This document shows positions 1 to 12,003 of a stretch of DNA of 64,000 nt, one piece after another (positions within the stretch are counted from its first letter, which is position 1; the number at the start of each line of letters is the position of its first letter). A program made the position numbers and the translations under genes. The stretch is taken from positions 21,433,553 through 21,497,552 of the forward strand of contig NC_082594.1 in assembly GCF_030936135.1 (NCBI RefSeq), given 5' to 3'. The stretch is from Gavia stellata (taxonomy: Eukaryota; Chordata; Aves; Gaviiformes; Gaviidae). The notes under the pieces are model-generated. The model was given only the letters and a program-made list of their open reading frames with translations. It had not been told where the DNA came from and searched no databases.

Positions 1-3000
1 TTAAGAGGTTATTGTTATTCCTCTTAATCAAAGTTGTATTTTACAACATGATGAGAGAGATGCCAGAGATCAAGATAAAGTGGCAAGCAGGAGCCCCTGG
101 GATCAATGCACTCAACTGAGTCTGAGCAATTTTGTTACTCCATTATGTTCCATAAAGCAAGATGGTGCCTCCTCCCTCCAGCTATATCGTTGATCCATTA
201 GAGAAAGAAGAGACACGGTCCTTCCCATTTATTATTTATAAGACTGGGCATGCACAACTTGTCTGACATCATCCTTGTCACAGCGAATGAGAAACTGAAA
301 TGAATCAGTTTTTGTGGCATCACAGAAGAGATGAAAAAGCTTTCAGGTCTAACGATCCATTTTTCTGCAGTAGGGGAGTGCTCTCTAGCATATGCAACCA
401 AATAATTTATTGTGTATGTCCCAAAGCGATGAGCTTTCCACACCACTACTGCTGTTTGGGGGAAGTCGCCGTGTCCATATACATACACTGTGTAAACATC
501 AAACAACAAATATGATTTAAAGACATGTGTTTAGCATTGACAGAAGTAACCAAAGCAAACCAGAAGTACTTTAAGTTCTTCAACTCTTAAATCTAATTTG
601 CTGTGGTGGATCAACACCGTTAGGCTGAAATACCGCATGGCACAGGAATGCCAGGGTAACACGGGCCTATACCAGGAGCCAGGGAAGTGTTTCCAACGCC
701 AGTCCAATATGAACATGAAGGTAATGAGGTGAAAATTACTTGTTAGCACCTGGAAAGAGACTCCACATGACTCTACAGTGCAAAAATCACCCTCCAGTGC
801 ACAGCTGGCTCCATCTCTCGTCCGTGGACTGCTCTAGACAGAGAGCACATGCTTGTGCTGGTCCCACGCAGGCAAGAGCTTGGCTGCACCTCTGAGCACA
901 AAGGAGACAGATCAGGACCTGAGCAGATTTTTCTTCCCTAGCTCTCTCATTTAGCAGCGCAGATACGGCCAGGGCCTCCAAATTCACCCTTGGGGAGTAG
1001 GAGAAATGTGAGATGCTGCTGGAGGTCTGGGGCAGGCCGGAGACGCTGCTGTTACACAAAACCTCGCGAGAGCTGATCAGAAGTGGTAATTCACATAGAA
1101 ATTGGACTGGGATGGAGAAAAAGCAATATAGAAGGAGAAATTTGAGAAGGAAGGGGAAGGTTTACAGGGGGCAGTTTATGGGGAAAGCACAGGTAGCATA
1201 AGCAAGGATTGAGAGCACGGTGCTGCAATTGCCCTTCTCTCCCAACGCGTCTCCAGACATCTCCTGACATTAGCAATTTCTTTCATAGTCTGAATGATTT
1301 TATGGAACAGGGCTCGGCGACAGCTGGTGCCTGCTTGTAAAGCACATCAGACCACTCTGAAGCTACTATCATGTTCTTCAGGATCTCAGCTTACATTAGT
1401 CAAAACCCGACAATAATTTTGCTGTTAATGCTGCAGAGCTCCACAATGTACCATATATAACTAACGAAGAGACAGCCACGTAAATTAGACTGTCCTAAAA
1501 CAACAAACAAGCTGTTCCTTTTGCTTCACTGAAGCTTTAACTAAAACTGGTAATTTAAATACTAACAATGTTATTTTATTCTTCATGGGAGATCAGAGCA
1601 TTAAAGCTCTGACCTTTACTACTTTCCACCAGCTGTCTTATCTCATATAGGTGGTGATTGGGATATGCAACCAACTGTATCATTCTCCTGTAAGAAAAAG
1701 CAGCCAAACCTTACCACCAAGAGGCACATTCATGCCCTCCTGAGAGGTGACCAGCGAAGCCCAAAACATCTGCCCCATCGTGTCCTGAGTGTAATCATTG
1801 CCTATCAAAAATGCTGTCTTATTTTGGTTTCACCTGAGTGGAGAAAATTTCTACAGGTACGTTTAGGGAAGACAACTAAGTCTCATTTATTTCTAGTCTG
1901 ACCTTCATGGCTGCACATTTCTTTGTGCGTAAACACATATAGGTCTTCACAGGCAGTGTGAAACCTTCCTTCCTCACACAGCTCTGGTGTACGTTCATCA
2001 CAACTAACAACATACTTCCTAAAAATTCCAAACAATGACTGTCTTCTATTGAGCTGATCAAAAAGAAGATGAAAAATGCTAATAAACTAGACCACCCCAT
2101 TTAAAGATTTAGTTCAAGACTGTTAAAATGCAAATACATCCATTAAATACAGACTTATAAGAAAAATCTGAATATGATCTACAGAGAAAACCTACTGTAA
2201 CAAATTAATGTGCAACTTGTTATATTTCTTAGCTGAGGCAGAAATAATTGCTGAATAATTATGTGTAAAACAAAAAATGTTGCTTAACTAATTAACACTT
2301 ATTTCTAAAAAGATTAAATCATCCAAAAGATCAAATACTTCAAAATCTGACATGCATTTTTTTCAATTCTGTGTGTTATTCCAAGGGTTCATACAAACTG
2401 GGCAGGTAGACACCATTTAAACTCTACAAGAAAATGCTCTTTTGGATTATAAAAACCTACACCTTCGTATATTTTAACATAAAAACTCATCCAGTATTTT
2501 GGAAACTGTGCTTTTGAGAGTAGGGTCCAAGCAGCCCCCAACACTGTGAAGCGCAATGGCTACTGGCTAATTTTAGGTATGTGGTATATCAGTTTTCCTG
2601 GAAGTGTCCCTGTGTTTCCATCGACTTTACAGGGACTCTCAGGCAAGCATGGTCCTAACTTGGGCATCTTAGAGCCTCCATATTATTTTTTTATGAATCT
2701 GGGCCTGTTGCCCTGGAGGCCATAAAAAATCATGTCTGAGAAATTGGAAAACAATTAAGAAAGAGGGACAGAGAAAGAAAAGGTTTTTGAGTTGGCCCTG
2801 AAAATGCCAAATTCATCCCAGTGTAATTCTGCTGAAAACAATGGAAGTACACAGGAGCTGAACTTTTCCCACTGTCTTCACACGACAGTAAGCAGCCTAT
2901 AAAACGATTTTATCTAATTAAATTATGTAATGGTCCTGCACATTTTCAGTATGGGAACAGAAATTCTCTATGTGGGATTGCGTTTTTGTATTCTTTTTGT

Positions 3001-3279
3001 ATTCTTATAACGCTCACATGACAATGCAAATTATTACTCTCTCAATCTTTGGAAATCCTGTTTCCAACCAGAGATGCTGCTTGGTGTTGGGACAATCCTG
3101 ACACAGGAGTGGAAGGGACAAGAATGAATGTGGCAACACCACAGCAAAACAACCTCAGCATTCATATTCACTGCTAGAGCACTCCCTAGAGAACAGTATT
3201 TTGTTATAAGCTCATTAAGGCCTAAATTGGGCCTCTTATAATTCAGTTTCTGGTAGCAAGCAATAAAAGTTGTTTTGCA

Positions 3280-3630
3280 GATAAATAGCTGATGGAGCTG
3301 TAACACCTCTAAGAATACAAAGTGAGGGCAACTCCAAAAGCAATGATGGAAAAACTTCCCTGTGGGTTCCTCAGCCTGGGGGAGGCTCTGCCTTATGTCC
3401 CCACTGAGGTGGTCAGCATGATGGGGACAGAAGTGTGTAGTTACTTGCAGCCATCAGCATCAGGAGCTGCAGTTCTGCCAGGTCCTAAAAGAGACACACA
3501 AAAGAAGACTCCTCCTTGCATCAACTACTCATCCTCCTTAACACACCAGCACAGGCTGCTCATCACAACTACCCTGCTGTTACCTCCCGTGCTACTGGAG
3601 TGAGATCTCCCAGTGGTTTCTGCAGCAGCT
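3280..3630 (+). other. GC-raised exon-like segment with a 93-codon open frame
   Basis: A pyrimidine-leaning tract ending in TTGTTTTGCAG precedes this block, and it ends at CTGG followed by GTAAGTAC, a strong donor-like sequence. Between them lies an open frame (3322-3603, plus strand) of 93 codons in a stretch richer in G and C than its flanks. I do not recognise the predicted peptide and see no domain, signal peptide or cysteine pattern. It could be a non-coding RNA exon, an eroded repeat, or chance. Transcript evidence would decide. Confidence 0.15.
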
Positions 3631-4971
3631 GGGTAAGTACCAAGGTACAACTGCAGAGGCCATCAAATAGATTATATTATTTGGTTTAAAGCAAATCACC
3701 ATGGCCTTATGCAGTACTTAGACAGATGAAAGCAAAATTAATATTCTCATAAAATAATAAGGAAAATACTCATTACTTAGTTTTTTACTCTGCTGACATA
3801 CATAGTTTTAGATACAATAAAAAATTTTGCCTGATTGCCAAAAAAAAATTGCCGAGAAACACAGTGAAGTAAACTCGCTCTCATTCTGCTTTTTTACTTG
3901 TTTTTAAAGCTGTACTGGATCATTAGGGCATATGCAGAATAAAAAGCATCAAATCATTTGCCAAAGAACAAGACACTGGATTTCCACAAGAACAAATGTT
4001 TACATTTAAAAATACATACATCTGCTTCAGCTAGAAACAGACCAATGATAGGAAAATGTTCATTCCTTTGAGTAATAAATCACACTTGGCACTCTCTTTG
4101 GGAGAGCTATGTTAAGAACCAGTCTCCCAATGGTAACACACAAAGCTATTGGAATTTCATAAGCTTTTTAGAACTGCATGCATAAGAAAAATTGAGAATA
4201 GAGCACTTGGCATGAAGTAAGTTTGTGTAACAAGTAATTCCAGGGTTTTTTTAAATTAAGTCAGCCACTGTAGCGTGAAAAAATGTATTGTGTATCCCAG
4301 TGCTTGAAGGCAGGACTGAAATTCAGAGAGAGGCCCTTGCACAGGGAGGGTGGTACTGCAGCAATCTGCTAGCACATCTATAGACCGGAGCCCAGACAAG
4401 CCATCAGGAAAGGAGAATAAGCTCATGTGCAAAGTCCTATACTTCACCTACGCTGCCAGCTCGCTGCAGCTCGTGAGTCACCCAAAAATCCTGTAGAGAC
4501 ACAGACAATACAGCTATTTGCCCAAATACATTCTTAAACGTGTCACAGTCAATGCTTTCTCCACTTGTGAGTGCTAAAAGCATTGGGATACCCATAAAAT
4601 GTCTCCCACAAACAACTGCAGTGACCACCGGATCTGCTATTGAGCTCGTACTTACAGCATCGGCTGGGACAAAGCTCGGTATTTAACTATTTCTTCATAA
4701 ACTGCTTCCACATGCTTGTCTGCTTATTGTGCCATGTCTTCCATTGGTTGCTTGTGTTTGACAGCATCTGGACCGCAAAACGATCCTTTTCCCCCTCTTT
4801 TGCAAAATCAGCAGGCTGCAGAGGGATGCGTGACCACTGCTGCAGCACAATGTATCCAAACAGCCCAATGCAGCAGAGGCTTTAGCTCCCCCTTCCCAGC
4901 ATGGGTTTTTTCTTTCTTTATGTGTGGTTTTTTTTTAAAGAGATACGGTCCTGACTAACCTCAGGTTTCAG

Positions 4972-5088
4972 GAGCATAACACAAACTGCAGGCACAGAGT
5001 AGTCGTCAGATGGAGCAGGATACTGAGACAGAAGGCCAAAATAACACATTTTGAAGAGATGCTACTCAAGGCATACCATGTATTTGAA
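4972..5088 (+). other. Exon-like segment, 117 nt, open in one frame
   Basis: The segment is preceded by a branch-point-like CTGACTAAC and TTTCAG, and is followed by GAA|GTAAGTAC. It is exactly 39 codons with no stop when read from the first base, so an exon here would be phase 0 at both ends. The predicted peptide is basic in its first half (HRVVVRWSR...LRQKAK) and ends in an acidic/aromatic stretch. I recognise no family. The open frame extends only a little beyond the splice-like edges. A chance origin is quite possible, because GTAAGT occurs many times in this window. Confidence 0.2.
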
Positions 5089-7429
5089 GTAAGTACTTCC
5101 TGTAACACATCCAACTTTGTGGTTTGTTCTGTTTAATTCAAATTTGCTTCCTGACATTTTGCTGCATTATTTCTTCACTTTTTGCATTTCCTTCAGCTTA
5201 TACAATACAAATAACATATTTTCTACCTATTTGTTTCATGCTTGAACTATCGGGCTGTGTCAAAGAATGTTTACGTTTAAAAAGTTCACAATTCGAAGAA
5301 GTCCCCTCTGAAAATTTATGTCTGTATAGCAGCTTTAGTAAATGCCCTTACTGTTCTGCTTCTGCCTCTCTCTTTTACCAACAGTGTGCTATGCTTGCAC
5401 TTTTTAGGACTGCCTTAGATTAATTTCATCAGTGCTGATTACATCAAGACTCAGAAGTCCGTGTGCTACCCGTAGCATCCTGAGTTTGGTTTCTCTTTTT
5501 CAAGTTGGCACAGGTAGTTGTTAGCACTTATACATTTTAAAATTTAGCTCCTTATGTACTTCACATTCATATTCCTATTCATGTGATCAAGTCTGCATAA
5601 AGCAGACCTCTAAAGAATCAGGGATCTCAGATACAACCTTTAACAGAAACAAAGATTGGACCATTTAAGGCATTACTAAGATTTTTCATTCTCTCACCTT
5701 AGTCACCCACGTTAACCTGTCAGGTTGTCCTCCAAAGAAAACCAGGAAACCTTTCATTTGAGAGGTCTTCTAATCTTGCCAGTCCTACTGTTTTGAATTC
5801 CATGTGTCAGTGCAGAGCGCTGTTCCTCCCCATGGTCCAGCAACCCACAGCCAGAAACATGTCCTTCCAACCCTTGTCAGTCTTCAATTAAAATGCTATA
5901 CTAACAGCACTTCACAAGAGTTTCAGAACTGGCTGAAAGTATGAGATTAGGGATTTCAACAGAGGCTGGAGCTGTCTTTTCCCTCTGCAGTCTTTGGCTG
6001 CACAGAAGATGCACTAGAAATAGCTTATCCACAGGTTATCGCCTGCAGAGGCAGAGAAAACGAATACTGACAGGAAGAAAACACAGTGCTATTGCAGCTT
6101 CATACAGACAGAGGACTCCTCCTTAGAGAACTCCTGGACTTTACTATGACTCCGCTGCTTTTGGTTAAAAAAACCCTGTTTTCCTGCCAAGGAGCTGAGG
6201 CTGACTTCTCTCATGTTGAAGGTTAAAGTCACACTGCAAACAATGAGAGGCATCTGCAGCATTATATAAAAGGATATATTAATCTCCCAAAGAAAAGAAG
6301 CCTGTTTCATGTTAAAGTACATCTGATAGTAAGTGAAATTACTTGTGTTTTCACAAGGAATTTACCAGAGGAGGCCAACATCCTTGTATTTAGAGTCCTA
6401 ATCATGAAAGGTCAAGAGGTACTGAGCATAAGTAAGCAACAAAACTGGCCCTACAATATTGCTTTTTGTAGCACAGAGATCAGGGAAAACACATTTTTCT
6501 GGTCATCACATCTCAGCTTTAGGAAAGTTCACCACGGACACAGTAAGAAATCCTCTCTGAGTTCAAGTAAACAACAGGACATTGTAACCAGGCAGAGCAG
6601 ACTGTTTAGCCAGGAAAACATGCAGTGCCAGTCTCCAAAACATTGCCCCGCTGGATAAGCTCTTGCAGCACAATGATCTCACACAGCTGTCGTGTTGCTC
6701 CTAAGTTTAGCTGCCAAAAGCATTGGCTCCAACGTGGTGGCACGCTGAGAATGACGCCTCGCTTCCCGAACAGGGCACATGTGTCGGCCACAACTGCCCT
6801 GGGCCATGCTGGCCACATAGGTCAGTAGGGTGGCATCAGCCCTGCTTATCGATGTCATACCCTGAAAGCAGAAAAAAATCCACTTAGGGGTGTGGAAATG
6901 AAGCCACGAATGACATGGGAAGCATCGCAAGGATAGGAGGCAATGGGGGACAGGACATTGAAAAGAGAATGCTTTAGAAGTATTCCCTCACAAAGTGTTC
7001 AAATCCTTTTTAAGCAGCAGGCATGAAGAGTCCTCCTTTGAAATCCCCTTCCTAGAGTGAAAAAAATAGACTGGGAACTGCTAGCATTATTAGCGATCTT
7101 CTTACGGAATAATGTCAGCTGAGGGCAGCCCTGTGCCTGGAAACTGAGCCTGAAAGAGCAGCTGGGCTTCCCACTTCGGAAGCAGGTGAAGGGCAAATTT
7201 CCCCTCCAGGGACATTTTAAAACAAAGGCAAAAATAAGTATTTGATTGATGAATTCACCATCCCAGTTGTGAAAATCAAGTAAAATTAGAAGGCTCATTG
7301 CTGCTGCTGAGTTTGGTATGACTTTTATTGGTGCTGACATGGGTGAAGTGCAGCCAGCTACTCAAATGGGTCACCCACGAGGCTGATGCCTTATTAAGTT
7401 CACCCGCCTCCTCCTTCGGCCAGAACCAT

Positions 7430-7760
7430 TATTCCTACTTCTCTGCCTTTTTTATTTCACCTTCCTCCTCCCCAAATGGGACACCTCCTCTCACAGTGTC
7501 GGCAGCCTCTGCACAATGCCCATGGAGGAAGAGGCACAAAACCACATCCCCTGCCGCCCCTTGGGCACTCACTGCCGTGCAGCACAGTGGCTGTGGCAGG
7601 GTGGGGACAGCCGGGCTCCCACTGGGCAGCGCTGGGCTGGGGGCAGCCAAAAACACGTGCCGTCACTCACCCCGCAATGAGCTGTGCCACAGCAGTGCTC
7701 CAGGCCAAGCAAACGGTTTCATCATCCACATGCAGCCCACAGCCATCACCATAATGAAGG
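7430..7760. other. GC-rich block next to a CR1 copy
   Basis: This stretch is clearly richer in G and C than the DNA on either side and contains overlapping open frames on both strands, the longest being 7328-7783 on plus. These frames are compositional: GC-rich DNA has few stops. The predicted peptides (His/Pro/Cys-rich or Ala/Gly-rich depending on frame) match nothing I know. CpG density is modest, so I do not call it a CpG island. It could be an eroded repeat. Confidence 0.4.
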
Positions 7761-7930
7761 GAGCTGAAACCTTCTTCAAATGACAAGGTATTGCATTTGG
7801 GTAATGGACCCAGTTCAGAAGTTTTAAGGGAGCTTTGACTGCTTTAACTTTGTGGAAAATCTCAGAAAAGGTGACCCAGCCGTTATCACAGAATCACAGA
7901 ATGATAGGGGTTGAAAGGGACGTCTGGAGA

Positions 7931-8161
7931 TCATCTAGTCCAACCCCTGTGCCAGAGCAGGTTCACCCAGAGCAGATTGCACAGGAATGCGTCCAGGTGA
8001 GTTTTGAATATCTCCAGAGAAGGAGACTCCACAACCTCTCTGGGCAGCTTGTTCCAGTGCTCTGCCACCCTCAAAGTCAAGAAGTTCCGCCTCATGTTTA
8101 GATGGAACTTCCTATGAACAAGTTTGTGCCCGCTATCTCCCATCCTGTCACTGGGCACCAC
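7931..8161 (-). pseudogene. CR1 ORF2 C-terminal end, downstream of the frameshift
   Basis: This 76-codon frame is the continuation of the CR1 ORF2 C-terminus in a different frame from the 8208-8903 piece. It carries the CR1-typical C-terminal words [30 protein letters not shown] and DAFLCNLLW. It is a remnant of the same element and not a separate gene. The apparent start codon is simply the first methionine in the remaining frame. Confidence 0.88.
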
Positions 8162-8207
8162 TGAAAAAAGACTGGCCCCATCCTCCTGGCACCCACCCCT
8201 TAAGTAT

Positions 8208-8903
8208 TTAGAAGCATTGATAAGATCCCCCCCTCAGTCTTCTCTTCTCCCGACTAAAAAGACCCAAGTGCCTCAGCCTTTCCTCATAAGAAAGATGTCC
8301 CGGTCCCCTAATCATCCTTGTAGCCCTTTGCTGTACCCTCTCCAGCAGCTCCCTGTCCTTCTTGAAGCGGGGAGCCCAGACCTGGTCACAGCACTCCAGA
8401 TGCGGCCTCCCCAGGGCAGAGTAGAGGGGGAGGATAACCTCCCTCGACCTGCTTGCCACACTCTTCTGGATGCACCCCAGGATGCCATTGGCCTTCTTGG
8501 CCCCAAGGGCACACTGGTGGCTCATGGTCACCCTGTTGTCCACCAGGACCCCCAGGTCCCTTTCCACAGAGCTGCTCTCCAGCAGGTCAGCCCCTGACCT
8601 GTACTGATGCATGGGGTTATTCCTCCCCAGGTGCAGTACCCTACACTTGCTTTTGTGGAATTTCATAAGGTTCCTCTCTGCCCAACTCTCCAGCCTGTCC
8701 AGGTCACACTGAATGGCAGCGCAGCCTTCCGGTGTGTCAGCCACTCCTCCCAGTTTTGTGTCATCAGCAAACTTGCTGAGGGCACACTCTATCCCTTCAT
8801 CCAGGTCATTGATGAATATATTCAACAGGACTGGACCCAGTACTGACCCCTGGGGAACACCATTTGTTACAGACCTCCAGCTAGACTCTGTGCCACTAAT
8901 CAC
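8208..8903 (-). pseudogene. CR1 ORF2 reverse transcriptase C-terminal fragment (frameshifted)
   Basis: This 231-codon frame encodes the last part of a non-LTR retrotransposon reverse transcriptase. Residues 15-24 are the [10 protein letters not shown] block and residues 45-48 are FADD, which carries two of the catalytic aspartates that hold metal ions during cDNA synthesis. After these come the CR1-typical stretches [26 protein letters not shown] and [13 protein letters not shown]. The N-terminal endonuclease and the RT fingers are absent through 5' truncation, so the product cannot be functional. The frame stops early because the C run at 8227-8233 (plus strand) has one base too many for the family frame. 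The remaining C-terminal part continues in another frame at 7931-8161. No promoter is visible. Apart from the frameshift the frame is well preserved, which suggests moderate age. Confidence 0.9.
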
Positions 8904-8934
8904 AATCCTCTGAGCTCTATCTATCAGCCATGTT

Positions 8935-10590
8935 ATGAGAAATATGAAATAAAATTCAAAATCTTAACCACAATTAATTTTCGTAGAGAAAGCTCTAATT
9001 CCTCAACAATTTGATTAATTTTTCCAGGCATTGCAGGATCACACTACTCATCTGTTGGAGGAAAACTGCCAGTTTCCTGTTTAATCCATCTCCCCAGCCC
9101 CCAGCATTCCCAACCTCAAATTAAAGGGGATAAAAATGAAGCTTGGCCATAAAACCTTCCTGCAAAATCCATCTGTTAGTGACCTGCACTATGTAACAGC
9201 AAAGATTAAGTGGGCTCTCTGAAGTCAATGAATGTTCAACAGAAAACTAATTAGTGACATAAGTCAAATTGTTGACAATCTGAATTAACTTCGTAAAATA
9301 TCAACAATAGTGAGAGGGGTTTTATTGTATGAGGTTAAATATCTGGGACTGCATTAGGTGGATATTGTAGTAAGATCATTGTAATACTTAGAACAGCAAA
9401 CACTTCAGCACAGCCCACTCCAGCTGTCCCAGGTGACTCACATGTGGTTTAAAGGCGCTGCAGGGAAAAGAAGTTTAAAAAAAAAGAAGAAAGATGGGAA
9501 ACAGGTGATGTAACTGAAAAGTGTCCAGTATTGTGAATGCCAAGACTCCTGAGTATGATTCTTTTTTAAGTTAAAATAGCGATTTCTGCATTTTGTAATT
9601 GATCATATCTGCAGTAGACCTCTTGTTAACCTTGATAATAAGACAGAAATGTTAAAAACTAACTTTTCTAGGCTGTGATCTAGGATAATTAAAATACCGT
9701 CTTGCCCAGGCTATTAGTGCCATAACAATTATAATGGCAGCAAGGCCAGGCTATTAGTGTTTGGGTGATTAAAAGACCAGCCTGGTTTTCTAGAGCCAGT
9801 GATTCGTATGTTGCCAGTCCAGGCTATTAGTGTTAACACCACCAATGGTGTGGAACTTTATAGTCCTTTGAGAATTTAATTTAGGCTCAGATTAGCTTGA
9901 CATGCTGCTTTTTCATTAACTATACTTTTCATTATTTCAATATATATATTCATATTCCAAATATTCATGGAATCATAAGAAAAATATGTTTTGGTGCATT
10001 TGTACCACCACGGTAATGGAAAATTTAACGTATCGTCTGGGTAGGAGGAGTTGTGAAGTCTGGATTATCAAGTAAGAATTCCAAGCAGGGAAATTAAAAC
10101 AATGATGAGATGCATTCACCCTCTAACTAGAATGTAAATGCCAGCTCTGTCAGTTCATGGCACGCAGCCCAGCCAGAGCTGTGCAGCCTGACTGACCCCA
10201 TTTGCCCAGGGCAGTAGATGTTTTAACTACTGCAGTGCACTGCAGACCTCTCTGCTTCTTTGAGGCAGGTGAGGAACAGCTGATGTGAAGAGCTGGCTTT
10301 GACACCAAGGGTTCAAATTCAGGAGACGGGTTTTTTCTGTTCTTAATACTGGCAACACTGATGGAGGGGCAAAACTCTACATTAAGGACGAAAAAGCTGT
10401 GGAAGATGCACCAGCAGAGACCTCAGCTCAGGCTCCCCAGCGAGGTGGGACCATGAAGAACTAGCTTTGTAGAAGCAGATACTTACAGGAGGCTGAAGCC
10501 ATGTCACAGCAGGTAGTTGGGCTGTGGCGCTCAGACCGTCACTGTAAAACTCAGAATTGCATCTACGCTGCTTCTTAGGAACAGTATAGA
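8935..10590. other. AT-rich non-coding DNA
   Basis: Nothing recognisable apart from a triplicated 14-bp motif at 9706-9832, described separately. Open frames are short and unrecognised. Confidence 0.65.
9706..9852 (+). repeat. Three copies of a 14-bp motif plus a short hairpin
   Basis: The sequence CCAGGCTATTAGTG occurs exactly three times, at 9706-9719, 9746-9759 and 9819-9832. The spacing is 40 and 73 bp. Between copies there is weaker similarity, such as GATAATTAAAATACC against GGTGATTAAAAGACC, so this may be a degenerate tandem array. Directly after the third copy, ACACCA-CCAA-TGGTGT (about 9836-9851) can form a 6-bp hairpin. I do not recognise the motif as a known satellite or transcription-factor site. 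Confidence 0.75.
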
Positions 10591-10592
10591 GT

Positions 10593-10651
10593 TCATATAT
10601 ATACATATATATATATATACACTATGTATTGTGTACATACATATATGCATA
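10593..10651. repeat. TA-rich microsatellite
   Basis: Alternating TA/TACA sequence, mainly (TA)n with interruptions. Confidence 0.85.
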
Positions 10652-10819
10652 TTGACTGTTTACTGCTACTTTTTATTTCCTTTTAGCCAACTATCCAGAT
10701 ATCCATGCGGTCTTATCCTGTGAACACTTAAAATTCCTTAAAAACCTTTGGCAGTGAACTCAAATGCCTTTGGAAATCTTGGTAAACAGGATTTCCAATA
10801 TCCCTATATGCTAATCTTC

Positions 10820-11440
10820 TCAATTCAAGTAGGTGTGTGAGGTATGATTTGCACTTACAAAATTCATGCTGACTTTTGCCCAATGTCATAGTTATTCATG
10901 TTTCCTCTAATTTTATTCTTAGAAATCTTGTGAAAGTGTCCTGTACAGATACTGAACATACCAGTCTGTAGTTCCTCATCTCCCTCGTGGAACCCTTTCT
11001 GAAAAACCGTCTCATCAGTCGCTTTCCAGCCCTGTGGGAACCAAAGGGGTTTGAAGCAAAAATTACAAGCATGGACAGTCATTCAGGTATTTAATTCCTG
11101 AGTTCTTAAATGAAGTTCTTTTTGAAGATGTCTAGGTGAAACATCTGGCCCTCGTAATTTGTTACTCTTCGTTTTATCCACTGTTCTACACATACTTCAC
11201 TTCAAGGCAGCTGCTCTGTGTAGTTTCCATCTGGAAGGATGCCAGCATGGAGATTTCCCTGCACTCTGTTGTGGTGAACATAGATGCAAATAACTGATTC
11301 AGGTTTTCCTGCTATGGGCTTATTTTATTTGTTTACCATGGAAGAGCTTTATGGGAAGTGTTTGAAAAACTATGTAGAATTAGCTTTGTACTTTTTCAGG
11401 TTGTTCCTCAGTAATCAGCTCAGAGCTGTGTCGCTTCCAG
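10820..11440 (-). mobile_element. Ancient CR1/L3-type LINE relic, minus strand
   Basis: Several phrases match, in order, the reverse complement of the old amniote CR1/L3 ORF2 as I know it from turtle- and crocodile-type copies: AATTCATGCTGAC, GTCTGTAGTTCC, CGCTTTCCAGCCCTGTGGGA, the block around GAAACATCTGGCCCTCG, and AACTGATTCAGGTTTTCCTGCTATGG. All are heavily diverged, and stops break every frame; the longest remaining minus frame is 10864-11082 (72 codons). The boundaries are approximate, and the part after about 11330 is the least certain. It predates the avian-type CR1 copies elsewhere in the window. Confidence 0.6.
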
Positions 11441-11888
11441 TCTTGGTTTACTTATGAAAGGATATTTTCCTACATGAGAAGATGTTTCACCTAAGCAATG
11501 GTAGCTAATACCTTCTTAAACATGATATCACACGGAGTGTAAGATAGGTATGAGCTAGTGTTAATCATTATGTTCAACAGTCAGAGCAGAGTCATGTTTA
11601 ACACATTATTTGCCATGATTTAAATGCCAAAGAAATACGCTCAGAAGAGAAAGATGAAAAGACCCATATGTAACAATTTCCAGACACCTCAACAGATGTA
11701 AGTAAAGCTATGGAAAACCTTTCAGGGATCTCTCATCTTTCTCTTGTACCTGCTCACCGGGGATCATGACAGAACAGAAGAGCCAGCTGTGTGAAATGAG
11801 GGGTGTTAAACTGGGTTCTGAAGACAGACTGGTAGCATAAGTTAGACTCCAGTGTCAACAAGCCTGCACCCTGCAGTCAGAGAAAAGA

Positions 11889-12003
11889 TTATTAATTATT
11901 ATAATAATAAATAATAAATAATATATAAAACATGCATATATTATATATTATGTATATATTTGATATATAAAATGTGATTTATGCATTTTATTTATAAATA
12001 TGT
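11889..12003. repeat. AT-rich low-complexity tract
   Basis: About 115 bp made almost only of A and T, with (ATAATAA) and (TATA)-like subrepeats. Confidence 0.85.

Larger units (their letters stand above)
1..7425. other. AT-rich non-coding DNA, no recognised gene
   Basis: I see no recognisable protein-coding gene, RNA gene or young transposon in this stretch. Open frames here are about 60-115 codons, which is what AT-rich DNA of this length gives by chance. Two short segments bounded by splice-like signals (about 3280-3630 and 4972-5088) are listed separately. The rest is single-copy-looking sequence with short A/T runs, compatible with a bird intergenic region or a very long intron. Confidence 0.7.
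7884..8932 (-). mobile_element. CR1 LINE, 5'-truncated, minus strand
   Basis: Read on the minus strand, the copy ends at about 7884 in the avian CR1 3' terminus: a block complementary to AGATCATCTAGTCCAACCCC, followed by two ATTCTGTG-type octamers (TCACAGAATCACAGAAT on plus). It starts at about 8932 within the reverse-transcriptase region, so most of the full element is missing, as is usual for CR1, which integrates by target-primed reverse transcription from its 3' end. It keeps the end of the RT palm with an FADD box, the thumb and C-terminal region, and the 3' untranslated tail. It contains one homopolymer frameshift (8227-8233). The long plus-strand frames over it (8124-8597 and others) are antisense shadows. 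Confidence 0.95.

Noticed and set aside
7328..7783. 151-codon frame in the GC-rich block
   Set aside because: It reflects composition; frames are open on the other strand too, and no family is recognised.
8124..8597. 157-codon plus-strand frame
   Set aside because: It is antisense to the CR1 reverse-transcriptase fragment, and its openness follows from the sense codons.
10285..10330. GGTTCAAATTC, resembling a tRNA B box
   Set aside because: No matching A box or acceptor stem can be folded around it.
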